Positions 55,539 through 63,870 of a stretch of 64,000 nt of DNA are shown piece by piece (within the stretch, counting starts at the first letter, position 1; each line of letters opens with the position of its first letter). Position numbers and translations under genes: made by a program. Source of the stretch: JBOGCH01 sp051656645 (GTDB taxonomy: Bacteria; Bacteroidota; Bacteroidia; Bacteroidales; Marinifilaceae); the NCBI GenBank assembly GCA_051656645.1, contig JBOGCH010000020.1:124001-188000 (forward strand). Direction: 5' to 3'. Below the pieces are notes generated by a model. It ran no database searches. It was not told where the DNA came from and saw only the letters and a list, made by a program, of their open reading frames with translations.

Positions 55539-56339
55539 TTAGAAATTCATATTCTCTACAAATGAATAATCTTCTTCATCCGTCAATATTACATGGTCTA
55601 AAAGCTGTATTTGTAGCAACTCACCAACCTTTTTAATATTGTTCGTTAATTCTATATCTTCTCTTGATGGTGTCGTTTCTCCTGATGGGTGATTATGCGC
55701 AACGATAAAAGAAACGGCATTAGATAATAAAAGAAATTGAGATAATAAACGCTTATCCACCGGCACAGAAGTAATATTTCCGGAGCTTAACATGGTATAT
55801 CCTGATATTTTCAAAGCGGAATTAAGCGCAATAACAACAAAGCGCTCGCGGTAGGATATATCATCTTCCCATATCTGGCGCAAGAAGTCTACAACTTGCT
55901 TAGAGTTTACAACTTTGCACGGATTTTCTTTCTTCCTGGTGTACGATATTTTAAACTCTCCTTTATAGGTCGGGTTATATGATGCAAGGCTATCGCTTGC
56001 CGTGTTTGCGCTATCGGATAATATCATAACCTGTTTATCTGAGAAAAGATAGGTTACAGGATAAAAAGAATATTCATCATCGCTATTTTTATCTACTTTT
56101 TGCTTTTGAGGCTTACCCCAAACCACGTAGGCTTTTTCTCCTCTCATAACTGTATAGCCACGTTTGCGCCACTCGTTGAAAGTGTGAAAGGTTGTAGCTC
56201 CGTTTGTGTTATATATATGCGTTAATAACACTTGATTAACCGTTAGATTTTCCATTTTTTCAAGTCTTAGTTTACGTGCTTGGCTTGAAAATCTCTTTAA
56301 TTGGTTGCGTGTCTCGCTAATTGTAGTAACTTTGTTCAT
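55539..56339 (-). CDS. ArdC-N-like / RadC (JAB) fusion protein
   Basis: 266 residues. The N-terminal part (QARKLRLEKMENLTVNQVLL, then TFHTFNEWRKRGYTVMRGEKAYVVWGKP) resembles the ssDNA-binding N-terminal domain of ArdC antirestriction proteins. The C-terminal part is a RadC/JAB domain with FIVAHNHPSGETTPSREDIELT, which supplies the JAMM zinc site (H-x-H then D), and LLDHVILTD. Two domains of different families are joined in one phage gene placed between terminase and portal. Host-like promoter rather than the late phage type, so likely expressed at another time. May protect incoming phage DNA; function unproven. Confidence 0.75.
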   Translation of the reverse strand: MNKVTTISETRNQLKRFSSQARKLRLEKMENLTVNQVLLTHIYNTNGATTFHTFNEWRKRGYTVMRGEKAYVVWGKPQKQKVDKNSDDEYSFYPVTYLFSDKQVMILSDSANTASDSLASYNPTYKGEFKISYTRKKENPCKVVNSKQVVDFLRQIWEDDISYRERFVVIALNSALKISGYTMLSSGNITSVPVDKRLLSQFLLLSNAVSFIVAHNHPSGETTPSREDIELTNNIKKVGELLQIQLLDHVILTDEEDYSFVENMNF

Positions 56340-56452
56340 AACATTAGAATTAAGAGTTAAACGTTGAAATTCTGGTGTCGAGAGTAGAAAGGTCGCAACT
56401 TTTTACTCTCTTTTTTTATGTGTAATCGTCTTGTTTCCTTTTGATTACATAT

Positions 56453-56483
56453 CAAAGTTACCACTTTTTTAGCAAACAAACAA
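56453..56483 (-). promoter_or_regulatory. Host-type promoter of the ArdC-N/RadC gene
   Basis: TTG (56481-56483), 20 nt, TAACTTTG (56453-56460), a standard Bacteroidetes promoter about 110 bp before the start, without the TTTGTCC motif of the late promoters. Confidence 0.6.
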
Positions 56484-56603
56484 TACACGCAAAGCAGTGT
56501 AAGTGTCGCAATATCAAGCATATAGCATATAAAATACAATACATATATCTATCCCAATTCTACTAGTCATTTTAACAATACAATTGATTTTAAAAGTCAA
56601 AAT

Positions 56604-56765
56604 TAAAAGATGTGCCTTTACACGGCATTTATGCACTTTAATCAATTAACATTGGTTAAAGTAAAGTTAAAAACGGCATCTTTTACCCTGAAAACGCCAA
56701 CATTTGGGGTGTGTTTTCAGGTGCTACCTTCGGGAGGCCTTTATTTATAAGGCTTCCCGTTTTTG
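56604..56765 (+). ncRNA. Putative structured RNA on the opposite strand to the late genes
   Basis: A closing stem AAAAGATG-T-GCC (56605-56616) with GGCATCTTTT (56675-56684) encloses a hairpin TTTAATCAA/TTGGTTAAA. Next is CCTGAAAAC/GTTTTCAGG (56687-56721), then an 11-bp terminator stem (56731-56759) followed by TTTTTG and more T. No rightward gene is nearby, so the terminator seems to end a short RNA of about 160 nt. No promoter was identified. The surrounding gap 56340-57011 holds no gene I can support. Confidence 0.5.
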
Positions 56766-56820
56766 TTTCTTTTTTTAAAAGAAATTCTAAACGAAAGTTT
56801 GCCGACCGCCCAACCGAAGC

Positions 56821-56910
56821 GTTGCAATCGCAACAAGAGCTATAATAGTGAAATATGACAACGACCTACATACTAGGTCGTTCCATTAATCCAACCACAA
56901 AGTGGTTACC
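56821..56910. other. Cluster of short hairpins downstream of terL
   Basis: GTTGC-AATC-GCAAC (56821-56834), ACGACCT/AGGTCGT (about 56862-56882) and AACCAC-AAA-GTGGTT (about 56894-56909) follow one another in a gene-free stretch next to the terminase operon. They may be RNA structures or a packaging or replication site; I cannot decide. Confidence 0.4.
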
Positions 56911-56960
56911 TTTATATGTTAAATGAACATTTGTAGCGTACAGTACAACATTTTATACAC

Positions 56961-56990
56961 AAAAAAACTACCACCGTTAAGTGGTAGTTC
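56961..56990 (-). terminator. Terminator of the terminase operon
   Basis: On the minus strand AACTACCAC pairs with GTGGTAGTT around TTAACG, followed by TTTTTTTG, 22 bp after the TerL stop codon. Confidence 0.85.
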
Positions 56991-57011
56991 TATATGGTTA
57001 TAATCCAACCA

Positions 57012-58736
57012 TCATCCGGCAGTCACCATTGATGTTGATGATGATTTAACCTTGGTATGTTTAATCCAACATTTACGCATCATAAGATACTTGAATGTAT
57101 CCGAGAAGTTAGTTGATTCAAAAGGTAATCGCTGTGCAGGTAGCTTCTCAGAACGCTTATCCTTGCTAATACGTTTACGTCCTTTATACTCTCTAATCAT
57201 GGTAGGAGTTAATTCCAACGAACACTTCACTTGTTTTGCGTGGTACATATCAATAAGTACTTTAGGTAGCTTAGGATTATTCCCAGATAGCAACTCAGCC
57301 ATAAAATCATATTCATCCCATGTCATTATCGTTGCCTGGTTACGTGATTCCAGTGTTACTGTCCATCCGGTGCGCTTATCGTCTTTATCATATTCAATGG
57401 CTCGTTTGAGCTTGCCGGCAAGATCCTGTCCTACCTTCTGATATTGATTTCCTGCACGGTCATAGAATAGTTTAAGCATCTTAGTCTTATGGTGCTTAAA
57501 GTAAGCGAGGAACTTATCACCAAGCTCCCTTACATGTTCAGGTGGTAGAGTGTGGATACACTTTATCACTCTGTAGTATTCTCTTTGGTCCTGCGCTATG
57601 GTCATAGATAACATATTCCCAAAGTCAACACCTGCTTCCAGATGCATATCTGGCTTTAAGTATTTCAGGATCCTACAATCCTCTTTGTCGGCAATGCCAA
57701 ATAAATCGGCAAACTTTGAGGATGTTCCATCGTTGTAGAAGTGCGATGATTTGAGCGCTGCATAGAATTTATTCCCGGCTGATAATCTAGGCTTAGTGGA
57801 TAGAATAGCGGTAAGCACATCTTCTAAATCGCCTGCAAACTCATCTTCAAAGTACTCTGGTCTTAAGATATCAGCATTGATATAGGATGACGCAACCCAA
57901 TATAAAGTGCTCTTAGCTCTTACTTTATTGTAGCGTTCTTCCCATCTGTCATATAATCTCTGCTTATTCTTAATTAAGTTCTCATCACCACTTTCTTTGG
58001 CATTTACAAGCTCTATCGTCACTTCATTAAACACAAATGCTACTTGCAGTATTTGCTTAATCTGTGCTGCATCCATTCGTTTTGATTGTCGTGTAATCCA
58101 ATCAAACTCACCAACATTGTTGATATTGGGCATATCCGTTGTAAACGTCTGCCCTCTATAAAACACGCTATGGCCATACTTAACGTAATAACCTCTCAAC
58201 GCCTTTGTCAGTTTGGCAATCTTATCTTCGGCGAAGAACTTTACTTCATCGCCGAAGATATGCACATATGAGTTACCCGCTGCCGCCGATGGGCGGTCAA
58301 GTGACACAAGTGTGACGTTAAAACCGGTAAAGAATATCACCTTGTGTTTGTATGAGATAATGCGGTTATAAGGTTTCCAAAGATGCTCTCTTAAGTATTC
58401 CGGACAAGCATCACGCATTTCCTCAGTTACTTCAGGCGGCTCCTTTTCAACTACGTAATGAATCCCTTCAACCAATCCCTTACGCTGTAAACCATCCAAC
58501 AGAACAGGTAACACGTTCTTTTGCAAGTTGACATAGGTATCAGATACCAGTGCAACGGGAGCGCCTGGTAACTCAAAAACCATATCATAAAAACGCTCTG
58601 TTTGAAAATCATTCGTTTTTCCAGAACCACGCCCGGCAATAAGGAATAGATTCTTGGGCTTAACTAAACCTGCCATCTGTGCTACCCAGTTAGAGTAGAC
58701 AGTGGCACATTTTTTTTCATCTACACTAATCTTCAT
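57012..58736 (-). CDS. Terminase large subunit
   Basis: 574 residues. ATPase: Walker A LIAGRGSGKTNDF (about 32-44) and Walker B VHIFGDEVKFF (about 158-168). Nuclease: EAGVDFGNMLSMTIAQD (about 368-384) with the first catalytic Asp, and LFYDRAGNQY further on. It powers DNA packaging and cuts concatemers. Overlaps the small subunit gene by 11 bp and is followed by a terminator. Confidence 0.9.
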   Translation of the reverse strand: MKISVDEKKCATVYSNWVAQMAGLVKPKNLFLIAGRGSGKTNDFQTERFYDMVFELPGAPVALVSDTYVNLQKNVLPVLLDGLQRKGLVEGIHYVVEKEPPEVTEEMRDACPEYLREHLWKPYNRIISYKHKVIFFTGFNVTLVSLDRPSAAAGNSYVHIFGDEVKFFAEDKIAKLTKALRGYYVKYGHSVFYRGQTFTTDMPNINNVGEFDWITRQSKRMDAAQIKQILQVAFVFNEVTIELVNAKESGDENLIKNKQRLYDRWEERYNKVRAKSTLYWVASSYINADILRPEYFEDEFAGDLEDVLTAILSTKPRLSAGNKFYAALKSSHFYNDGTSSKFADLFGIADKEDCRILKYLKPDMHLEAGVDFGNMLSMTIAQDQREYYRVIKCIHTLPPEHVRELGDKFLAYFKHHKTKMLKLFYDRAGNQYQKVGQDLAGKLKRAIEYDKDDKRTGWTVTLESRNQATIMTWDEYDFMAELLSGNNPKLPKVLIDMYHAKQVKCSLELTPTMIREYKGRKRISKDKRSEKLPAQRLPFESTNFSDTFKYLMMRKCWIKHTKVKSSSTSMVTAG

Positions 58737-59652
58737 TGCTTTCTAGGTATTCGTCAATGTTAGGTTGAATCACTCCTGCATCCATAGCTGCCCTACGTTT
58801 ATCAGCTTCTGTTGCGCCTGGTATCGTGTCTATTTGACGAGCAAGCGCATTTCTATCGGGTTTCGCTATACCAATAGCGTTAGGATCTAGTGCGAATATC
58901 TTTATAGGTTTATCAAATACACCTTTAGGAACCTCCGGAGGATCCGGCAGATGAAGTTGTCTTATCTCGGCAGATTGTTTAATCAGTTTAGCGTACACCT
59001 CGAAATCGGCAGGCTCTTTTGCTACTCGTAAAAGCATATCCGCTGCATCCTCCAGTTGTTGCGCCTTAAGATTTCTTAGAGCCTTTTTTTCAACCTTATT
59101 ATCTGTATAAAATAGGTTAATCGCATGCTCATACATATCGCGAGCACGCGCATAAGGAAGATTAAAAGGTTTACTTTGAAGGAATTTTATCGTAGCGCTT
59201 CGGCCATACTTCCTACGCATAGAATTGACAATGGTAAGCGTTTCAATATATAACTGTTCGTCAGTAGACAAATCGTCCAATTTTCCTGCTTGAATAAAGT
59301 TTTCAAGACGTCTGTATACATCTTCCGACACCTCACAATTATACAATATGTCACGCCTAGCAATATTAAACTCACGGCGATATCGCACGGCAGAAAGTGC
59401 TTTAATAGCCTTTTCATCACCATGCTCAGCAGATTGCTGAATAGCCATCTGTTCTTTTGCTTTTGTGATAAGCAATCCGCGCCGTATATGGTAATTTATA
59501 TCTGTGCCGTCAGTATTGGCGGCATCATCAAAGGCAATCTTATCTACATCAAAGTATAGCGCCATTTCCTCGGTACTATAACCAAGAGATGACAGACGCT
59601 CAATTTCGACTAGATTATCCTCCGTTAGCGAAACAACTGCTCCTGAACTCAT
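58726..59652 (-). CDS. Terminase small subunit
   Basis: 308 residues. The N-terminal region (VEIERLSSLGYSTEEMALYFDVD) looks like a helix-turn-helix DNA-recognition domain; the rest is helical and charged. It lies directly before the large subunit gene with overlap. It should recognise the packaging site. Longer than most TerS proteins, which is common in Bacteroidales phages. Confidence 0.75.
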   Translation of the reverse strand: MSSGAVVSLTEDNLVEIERLSSLGYSTEEMALYFDVDKIAFDDAANTDGTDINYHIRRGLLITKAKEQMAIQQSAEHGDEKAIKALSAVRYRREFNIARRDILYNCEVSEDVYRRLENFIQAGKLDDLSTDEQLYIETLTIVNSMRRKYGRSATIKFLQSKPFNLPYARARDMYEHAINLFYTDNKVEKKALRNLKAQQLEDAADMLLRVAKEPADFEVYAKLIKQSAEIRQLHLPDPPEVPKGVFDKPIKIFALDPNAIGIAKPDRNALARQIDTIPGATEADKRRAAMDAGVIQPNIDEYLESNED

Positions 59653-60196
59653 ACACCTGTTTTGAATTTAAAAATAAATACTGTTCATGTGCCGCATTCT
59701 CAGAAAAATTACCACTACCTTCAATTATAAAGTAGTTATCCTGTGCCTTAATCAATTGTATTTTCGAGTGATTCCACGAATATTGAACTACAATATTGCG
59801 ACCTTCACACGCTTTATCCAACAGAGCACACACATCAGGCATGCGGTATCTGAAGGAATCGGCCATGAATATAAAAACAGAGCCAATTAACCCCTTATCA
59901 TACCATTTTATCAAAGAGTCTAGTATGCGTTTATTTATCGCATAAGATGAAAATTTTAAGTCATCTATCTTGCCAAATTGTTTAATCACATAGGGAATAA
60001 ACGTAAACGCATTAAAACTCTTTTGTGTCCAAAGAAATATTGCCTCACCATCTTGCGGTGTCCTTCCGGCAAGCTCCTTTATATTATTTATTTTCAGCAT
60101 ATGCTGGCTTAAAAATTTGTAGTGCATAGCACCGTTAACCCCACACTCACCTTTCATCTCTTTGTCCAATGCGGACAATGAAAACATCCTACTCAT
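59615..60196 (-). CDS. PLD-like domain protein
   Basis: 193 residues. SWNHSKIQLIKAQDNYFIIEGSGNFSENA carries one HxK motif with downstream SGNFS, the active-site pattern of the phospholipase D superfamily, which includes nucleases and phosphotransferases. Only one motif is present, so a dimer would be needed for a full site. Genes on both sides overlap it. Role in packaging or DNA processing is possible. Confidence 0.65.
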   Translation of the reverse strand: MSRMFSLSALDKEMKGECGVNGAMHYKFLSQHMLKINNIKELAGRTPQDGEAIFLWTQKSFNAFTFIPYVIKQFGKIDDLKFSSYAINKRILDSLIKWYDKGLIGSVFIFMADSFRYRMPDVCALLDKACEGRNIVVQYSWNHSKIQLIKAQDNYFIIEGSGNFSENAAHEQYLFLNSKQVYEFRSSCFANGG

Positions 60197-60854
60197 CTAA
60201 CAGCCTATTCACTAATTCCAACTCACGTTCTCTCTCCTCTTGTCTGCGCTCTCTCTCAAAGGTTAAATGGGGCTTGTCGCCCTTGGCTATCTCGTTTTTT
60301 ATGCGCCAAATGTTTTCTTTCAGTTGTTCCTGGCGTCTAATCAGCTCCTTTACACTCATTTTCCGCACGGCGTCCGTTTTTCGATACTCGTTAAAGATGG
60401 AATGTTTGCCTAAAACGGCTTTATGTTCCGCGTAATGGCGAAACTCGCGCGTTATGGTATCATTCTCTATAAAGTTATCAAGAAGGGCAGAGGCGGTATT
60501 TAAACACTCTGTATTGGTGACACAGTCGTACAGCTTATCGTGTAGATGAACGTAGTTCCAGTAAGCCGTAATCTTGTCGTTCGCCAATAGCTTTAGTTCG
60601 CGAGGGCAATGCTTGTCGCCTAGAAATGGGTATCTGGCGCGGAAGCGGTCCTGCTCAACAGCTCGGTTAACGTCTGCCGATGGTGTGATACCAATCAGTA
60701 ATGCGAGTGCTGCGCGTAATCGTTCCGTGTATTTAGCCGGGTTTACAGAGAGCAGCACCTTGAAATTATCATTTGTGCCAAAACGGTGATAGAGCGCAAC
60801 CCCTGTCATAAGGTCGCACCCCATAGAAAACCATTGAGAGATTTCGCTAGTCAT
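60189..60854 (-). CDS. Unknown phage protein
   Basis: 221 residues, helical, with an Arg/Glu-rich C-terminal coiled coil (FERERRQEERERELELVNRL). No recognised domain. Overlaps both neighbours by 8 bp, so it is translationally linked to the Stealth-like and PLD-like genes. Confidence 0.6.
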   Translation of the reverse strand: MTSEISQWFSMGCDLMTGVALYHRFGTNDNFKVLLSVNPAKYTERLRAALALLIGITPSADVNRAVEQDRFRARYPFLGDKHCPRELKLLANDKITAYWNYVHLHDKLYDCVTNTECLNTASALLDNFIENDTITREFRHYAEHKAVLGKHSIFNEYRKTDAVRKMSVKELIRRQEQLKENIWRIKNEIAKGDKPHLTFERERRQEERERELELVNRLLDE

Positions 60855-61749
60855 TCTTAATCACTTGCTTTTTGATAAGGTTAAGCAATTCCGGCGTATA
60901 TGCTTGTTGCGAATGATTAAACCATATCTTGGTTTTTAAGCACTCACGGATAAACCCATAATCCGGATTCAAACGGTACACTCCGCACTTAAAATTGTCG
61001 GTGCGGATATCCAATTTAAATGGGATCCTGTCAGGGAAATAGGTGTTGAAGTACAACGAGCTTAACAGGTAGGCTTCGTTGTTCATATCGTGCTTGCGGA
61101 ATAGCGCCATCAACTTCTCCGTGTCGTACACCATTGGCAAATGAGTGTCGTAGTTGTAAGTAGGTAGGTTATTTGCGCTTAGGAGTGCAAGCGTGCGCTC
61201 TTTGTTGCGTTGATATAAACTACCTGCGTTAATCTTTTCGTGAAGCATTCCGGTGCATTTAAGTAGGCGTATTTCGTCAACTCCAAATGGGTTAACCGGG
61301 TAGATATCGTCGTTTGTGACAATAATCTCATCGTAATCCGGGTACATGGCAGTAACCATGGATAGTTTCTTAACGATATCCAGCGGTGGATTGTCTGTTT
61401 GGCATTCGCTTTCCAAATGAATGATACCCATTTCCTCAAAATAATCTTCTTTGTCGCCTACAACCAGAATAACCATAGGATCCTGAAAATAACGCAACCA
61501 TCCATGTATGGTCACAAGAAGTTCATCTCCTTGTTTTTCGGCTTTTTTGTAAGGTATTACCACCAGATTAGGCAATTTTGGTCGAGCGATGCATTCCGCC
61601 ATGCGATCGTATTGTTCCTTTACGGTGTTGTACTTATCTTCCCAGTTGGTTGTTGCCACTTCCTCAATAATACTTTTTACTTCCACTACATGTTCATGTA
61701 CTGATTCTTTTGATTCCTTAGCTGTTGTTTTTTTTGCTGTCTGTTCCAT
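60847..61749 (-). CDS. Stealth-like / GT-A-type transferase encoded by the phage
   Basis: 300 residues. After a Lys/Glu-rich start, LPNLVVIPYKKAEKQGDELLVTIHGWLRYF begins a nucleotide-sugar-transferase-like fold. DEIIVTNDDIYPVNPF gives the acidic NDD metal site, and DTHLPMVYDTEKLMALFRKHD resembles the His-Pro motif of Stealth sugar-phosphate transferases. First gene after a phage-type promoter in the terminase operon. It may modify a phage or host surface component; no substrate can be inferred. Alternative: an unrelated family-A glycosyltransferase. Confidence 0.55.
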   Translation of the reverse strand: MEQTAKKTTAKESKESVHEHVVEVKSIIEEVATTNWEDKYNTVKEQYDRMAECIARPKLPNLVVIPYKKAEKQGDELLVTIHGWLRYFQDPMVILVVGDKEDYFEEMGIIHLESECQTDNPPLDIVKKLSMVTAMYPDYDEIIVTNDDIYPVNPFGVDEIRLLKCTGMLHEKINAGSLYQRNKERTLALLSANNLPTYNYDTHLPMVYDTEKLMALFRKHDMNNEAYLLSSLYFNTYFPDRIPFKLDIRTDNFKCGVYRLNPDYGFIRECLKTKIWFNHSQQAYTPELLNLIKKQVIKND

Positions 61750-61771
61750 TGTAATATGTATTAGTTTATCT

Positions 61772-61809
61772 GCAAATTGAGGCTAAACGGCATAAATATC
61801 AAGGACAAA
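61772..61809 (-). promoter_or_regulatory. Phage-type promoter of the terminase unit
   Basis: TTTGTCCTTGA (61799-61809), 19 nt, CAATTTGC (61772-61779). Directly after a terminator. Confidence 0.65.
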
Positions 61810-61810
61810 C

Positions 61811-61840
61811 AAAAAGAGGAGAGTGGCAAACTCTCCTCTT
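61811..61840 (-). terminator. Terminator of the capsid operon
   Basis: On the minus strand AAGAGGAGAGT pairs with ACTCTCCTCTT around TTGCC, followed by TTTG, 23 bp after the gene at 61864. Confidence 0.85.
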
Positions 61841-61863
61841 AACGAATAACAACCTAATACATA

Positions 61864-62403
61864 TTATGCAGATTGACCGCCACCACTAACTGCGCTTGCT
61901 AAAGCTGGAATTTCACCTCCGTAGATGGCAATTCTACGTCCGCGCATAGGGGTTTCGAAAGTACATTTGTTAGAATCACCTTCGTTGTTGTCGGTTGATT
62001 CTACTACAAACTGCAGCGGATTACCGGGATAACCTAATAATTTCTTTGCACCGGTAGCATGGTCAACCACGATACAGATAAGATCTTCATTCAAGTTGTT
62101 TTCAACAAACTCCTCGAACGCTAAATCGGAACCAGGACGCGAGAACTCAATTTTTTGTTTTGTTCCTTTGTTGTCAGGTTCGCCCTCAGTGTTTTGAATA
62201 ACAGCTACAGTTGAGCTAGTTACTTCTAACTTGATAGCATTTGTACTTGTTTCCAACACGAGATTACCGACAATTTTAATGCCTTTATCATCACGATCAG
62301 GAAATGTTTTGATATCCTTTAAACGCATGAAAATGATATCAGATTTTGGTTTTGGTCTACCCCCATTATTTTCTTTGGGGATAGACACGAAAGCGTAACT
62401 CAT
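61864..62403 (-). CDS. Probable tail-tube or head-decoration protein
   Basis: 179 residues from MSYAFVSIPKENNGG. A longer in-frame start lies inside the capsid gene and was rejected. Beta-rich, ending with TFETPMRGRRIAIYGGEIPALASAV. It follows the major capsid gene by 23 bp and precedes a terminator, so it is probably made in large amounts. The fold type is guessed from composition and position. Confidence 0.55.
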   Translation of the reverse strand: MSYAFVSIPKENNGGRPKPKSDIIFMRLKDIKTFPDRDDKGIKIVGNLVLETSTNAIKLEVTSSTVAVIQNTEGEPDNKGTKQKIEFSRPGSDLAFEEFVENNLNEDLICIVVDHATGAKKLLGYPGNPLQFVVESTDNNEGDSNKCTFETPMRGRRIAIYGGEIPALASAVSGGGQSA

Positions 62404-62426
62404 AGTATTGTGATTTAAGATTAACA

Positions 62427-63866
62427 CTAAGCGGTTTGACCATCGCCGGAGCCAACAACTGCTACTACCGGCGGAACGTATCCGAATAACAATTCCTCGA
62501 CAGCGAAACCTGGTGCTTCCCACCATTCAGCAAATACTTTCACGTCGTAATCTTGTTCCTGAATAAAGATTTTTGACGATCCTTTATTTTTTGAGACTAG
62601 ACGGATAAAGTTTTCTTTCGGCGTCAGGAACATACATCCAGTACCAATCATACCATCCATCGGCACGAAGAAGAAATTAGTATAAGGTAATGTCATCACA
62701 TTTTCACCCTCAGTTTTACTTTCTAAAAATTTATTATTCCGTGCTCTTTTGTACTTGTACAGTAAGTCTGGATCAATATGTATTGGTAACTTTTTCGTAC
62801 GATAGTTTTTAGGCACTTGCAGATATAAATCACCGAATTTTTCATAGATGTTTTCGTCTGTTAACGTAACACCTTCTAGCAATTTCGTAATATGCGTGTC
62901 CGTTTTTGCGTGCAATTCTCTTAAAATTGTAACGTAACCATCCATCGTACCACCGACATCTCCTTCTTGTCCGGCTGTTTTATCCTTGTTTTTATTTTCG
63001 TCATAGACACCTACAGCTAATAATGATTCGCGCTCTTCTTGAATTTTAGGCTGCATCATTACATTGATGATGTACTTAACGATAGGCATATCCTTAGGTT
63101 GTAAGCCTTCATCGTACAGATAACCAATCACGTCAGTCATAATCTCAGCCGGAGTGATAGCTAAGTTTACTTTATGCTTGCGGTTTTTGATTACGATAGG
63201 CGTAAACGTGGTCTTTCCAGATGGCGTCCATACAGGCGTAAACTTCTGAATTAAATCTGAAATGATAGCTTTAGAAGCTCTCCATTCAGTTTCATCGGCC
63301 ATTATGGTACGCATATGCTTTGTACATGTCAACTGACCTGTTAGCATCGTGATGATGTTGCGATCCATTTGCTTCACATACTGACCAAACTCGGCACGCA
63401 ACTCAGTAGTTGTAATCGTTTCGGCCAAATATTTCATGGTACCGTCACCACTAAAAGAATTCTCAATTACCTTGTTGTGAAGGAAATGAGAAGCTAATTT
63501 AAAGGCAGGTTCTTTAGCTGGAATATTAGAGCCTGACGCAGCAGCTTTAAGGTCATCTTCTGCATCTGCAGATAACGTTTCTACCAATGCGTTAAGATTT
63601 TTCTCTTTCTCTTCGGCCGAAGATTTGAAGGCATCATATTCTGCCTGCAATTTTACAAGAGCCGCTTTTGTTTCAGCGACATCCTCTTTCACATCATCGG
63701 CTTTAACCTCTGCAAGCTCTTTCTTGAATTGCTCGACAAAAGTAGCACCATATTTTCCTGTAAGTGTGGCCAACTGCTCAGTAGAAAGTTGGTATACACC
63801 GTCTTTCTTCGGAAGGCTCTCAACACCTAACACTGCCGTCACGGCAGCTAGTACTTTTTTAAACAT
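62427..63866 (-). CDS. Major capsid protein (HK97-like) with N-terminal scaffold-like domain
   Basis: 479 residues. The first 130 residues are an Ala/Glu/Lys coiled coil like the delta/scaffold domain of HK97-type capsids, presumably removed by the protease encoded upstream. The capsid body follows (about 140-479), with VNLAITPAEIMTDVIGYLYDEG and LPIHIDPDLLYKYKRARN and the C-terminal YDVKVFAEWWEAPGFAVEELLFGYV, typical of Bacteroidales phage capsids. Confidence 0.85.
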   Translation of the reverse strand: MFKKVLAAVTAVLGVESLPKKDGVYQLSTEQLATLTGKYGATFVEQFKKELAEVKADDVKEDVAETKAALVKLQAEYDAFKSSAEEKEKNLNALVETLSADAEDDLKAAASGSNIPAKEPAFKLASHFLHNKVIENSFSGDGTMKYLAETITTTELRAEFGQYVKQMDRNIITMLTGQLTCTKHMRTIMADETEWRASKAIISDLIQKFTPVWTPSGKTTFTPIVIKNRKHKVNLAITPAEIMTDVIGYLYDEGLQPKDMPIVKYIINVMMQPKIQEERESLLAVGVYDENKNKDKTAGQEGDVGGTMDGYVTILRELHAKTDTHITKLLEGVTLTDENIYEKFGDLYLQVPKNYRTKKLPIHIDPDLLYKYKRARNNKFLESKTEGENVMTLPYTNFFFVPMDGMIGTGCMFLTPKENFIRLVSKNKGSSKIFIQEQDYDVKVFAEWWEAPGFAVEELLFGYVPPVVAVVGSGDGQTA

Positions 63867-63870
63867 AAGC

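Noticed and set aside
56357..56539. 60-codon minus-strand frame upstream of the ArdC-N/RadC gene
   Set aside because: Covers the promoter at 56453-56483; low-complexity hydrophobic then Lys-rich sequence with no support.
62404..62526. N-terminal extension of the probable tail-tube gene
   Set aside because: It lies within the capsid gene, is Arg/Trp/Ser-rich and unlike the rest; an ATG 23 bp after the capsid stop gives a sensible start.
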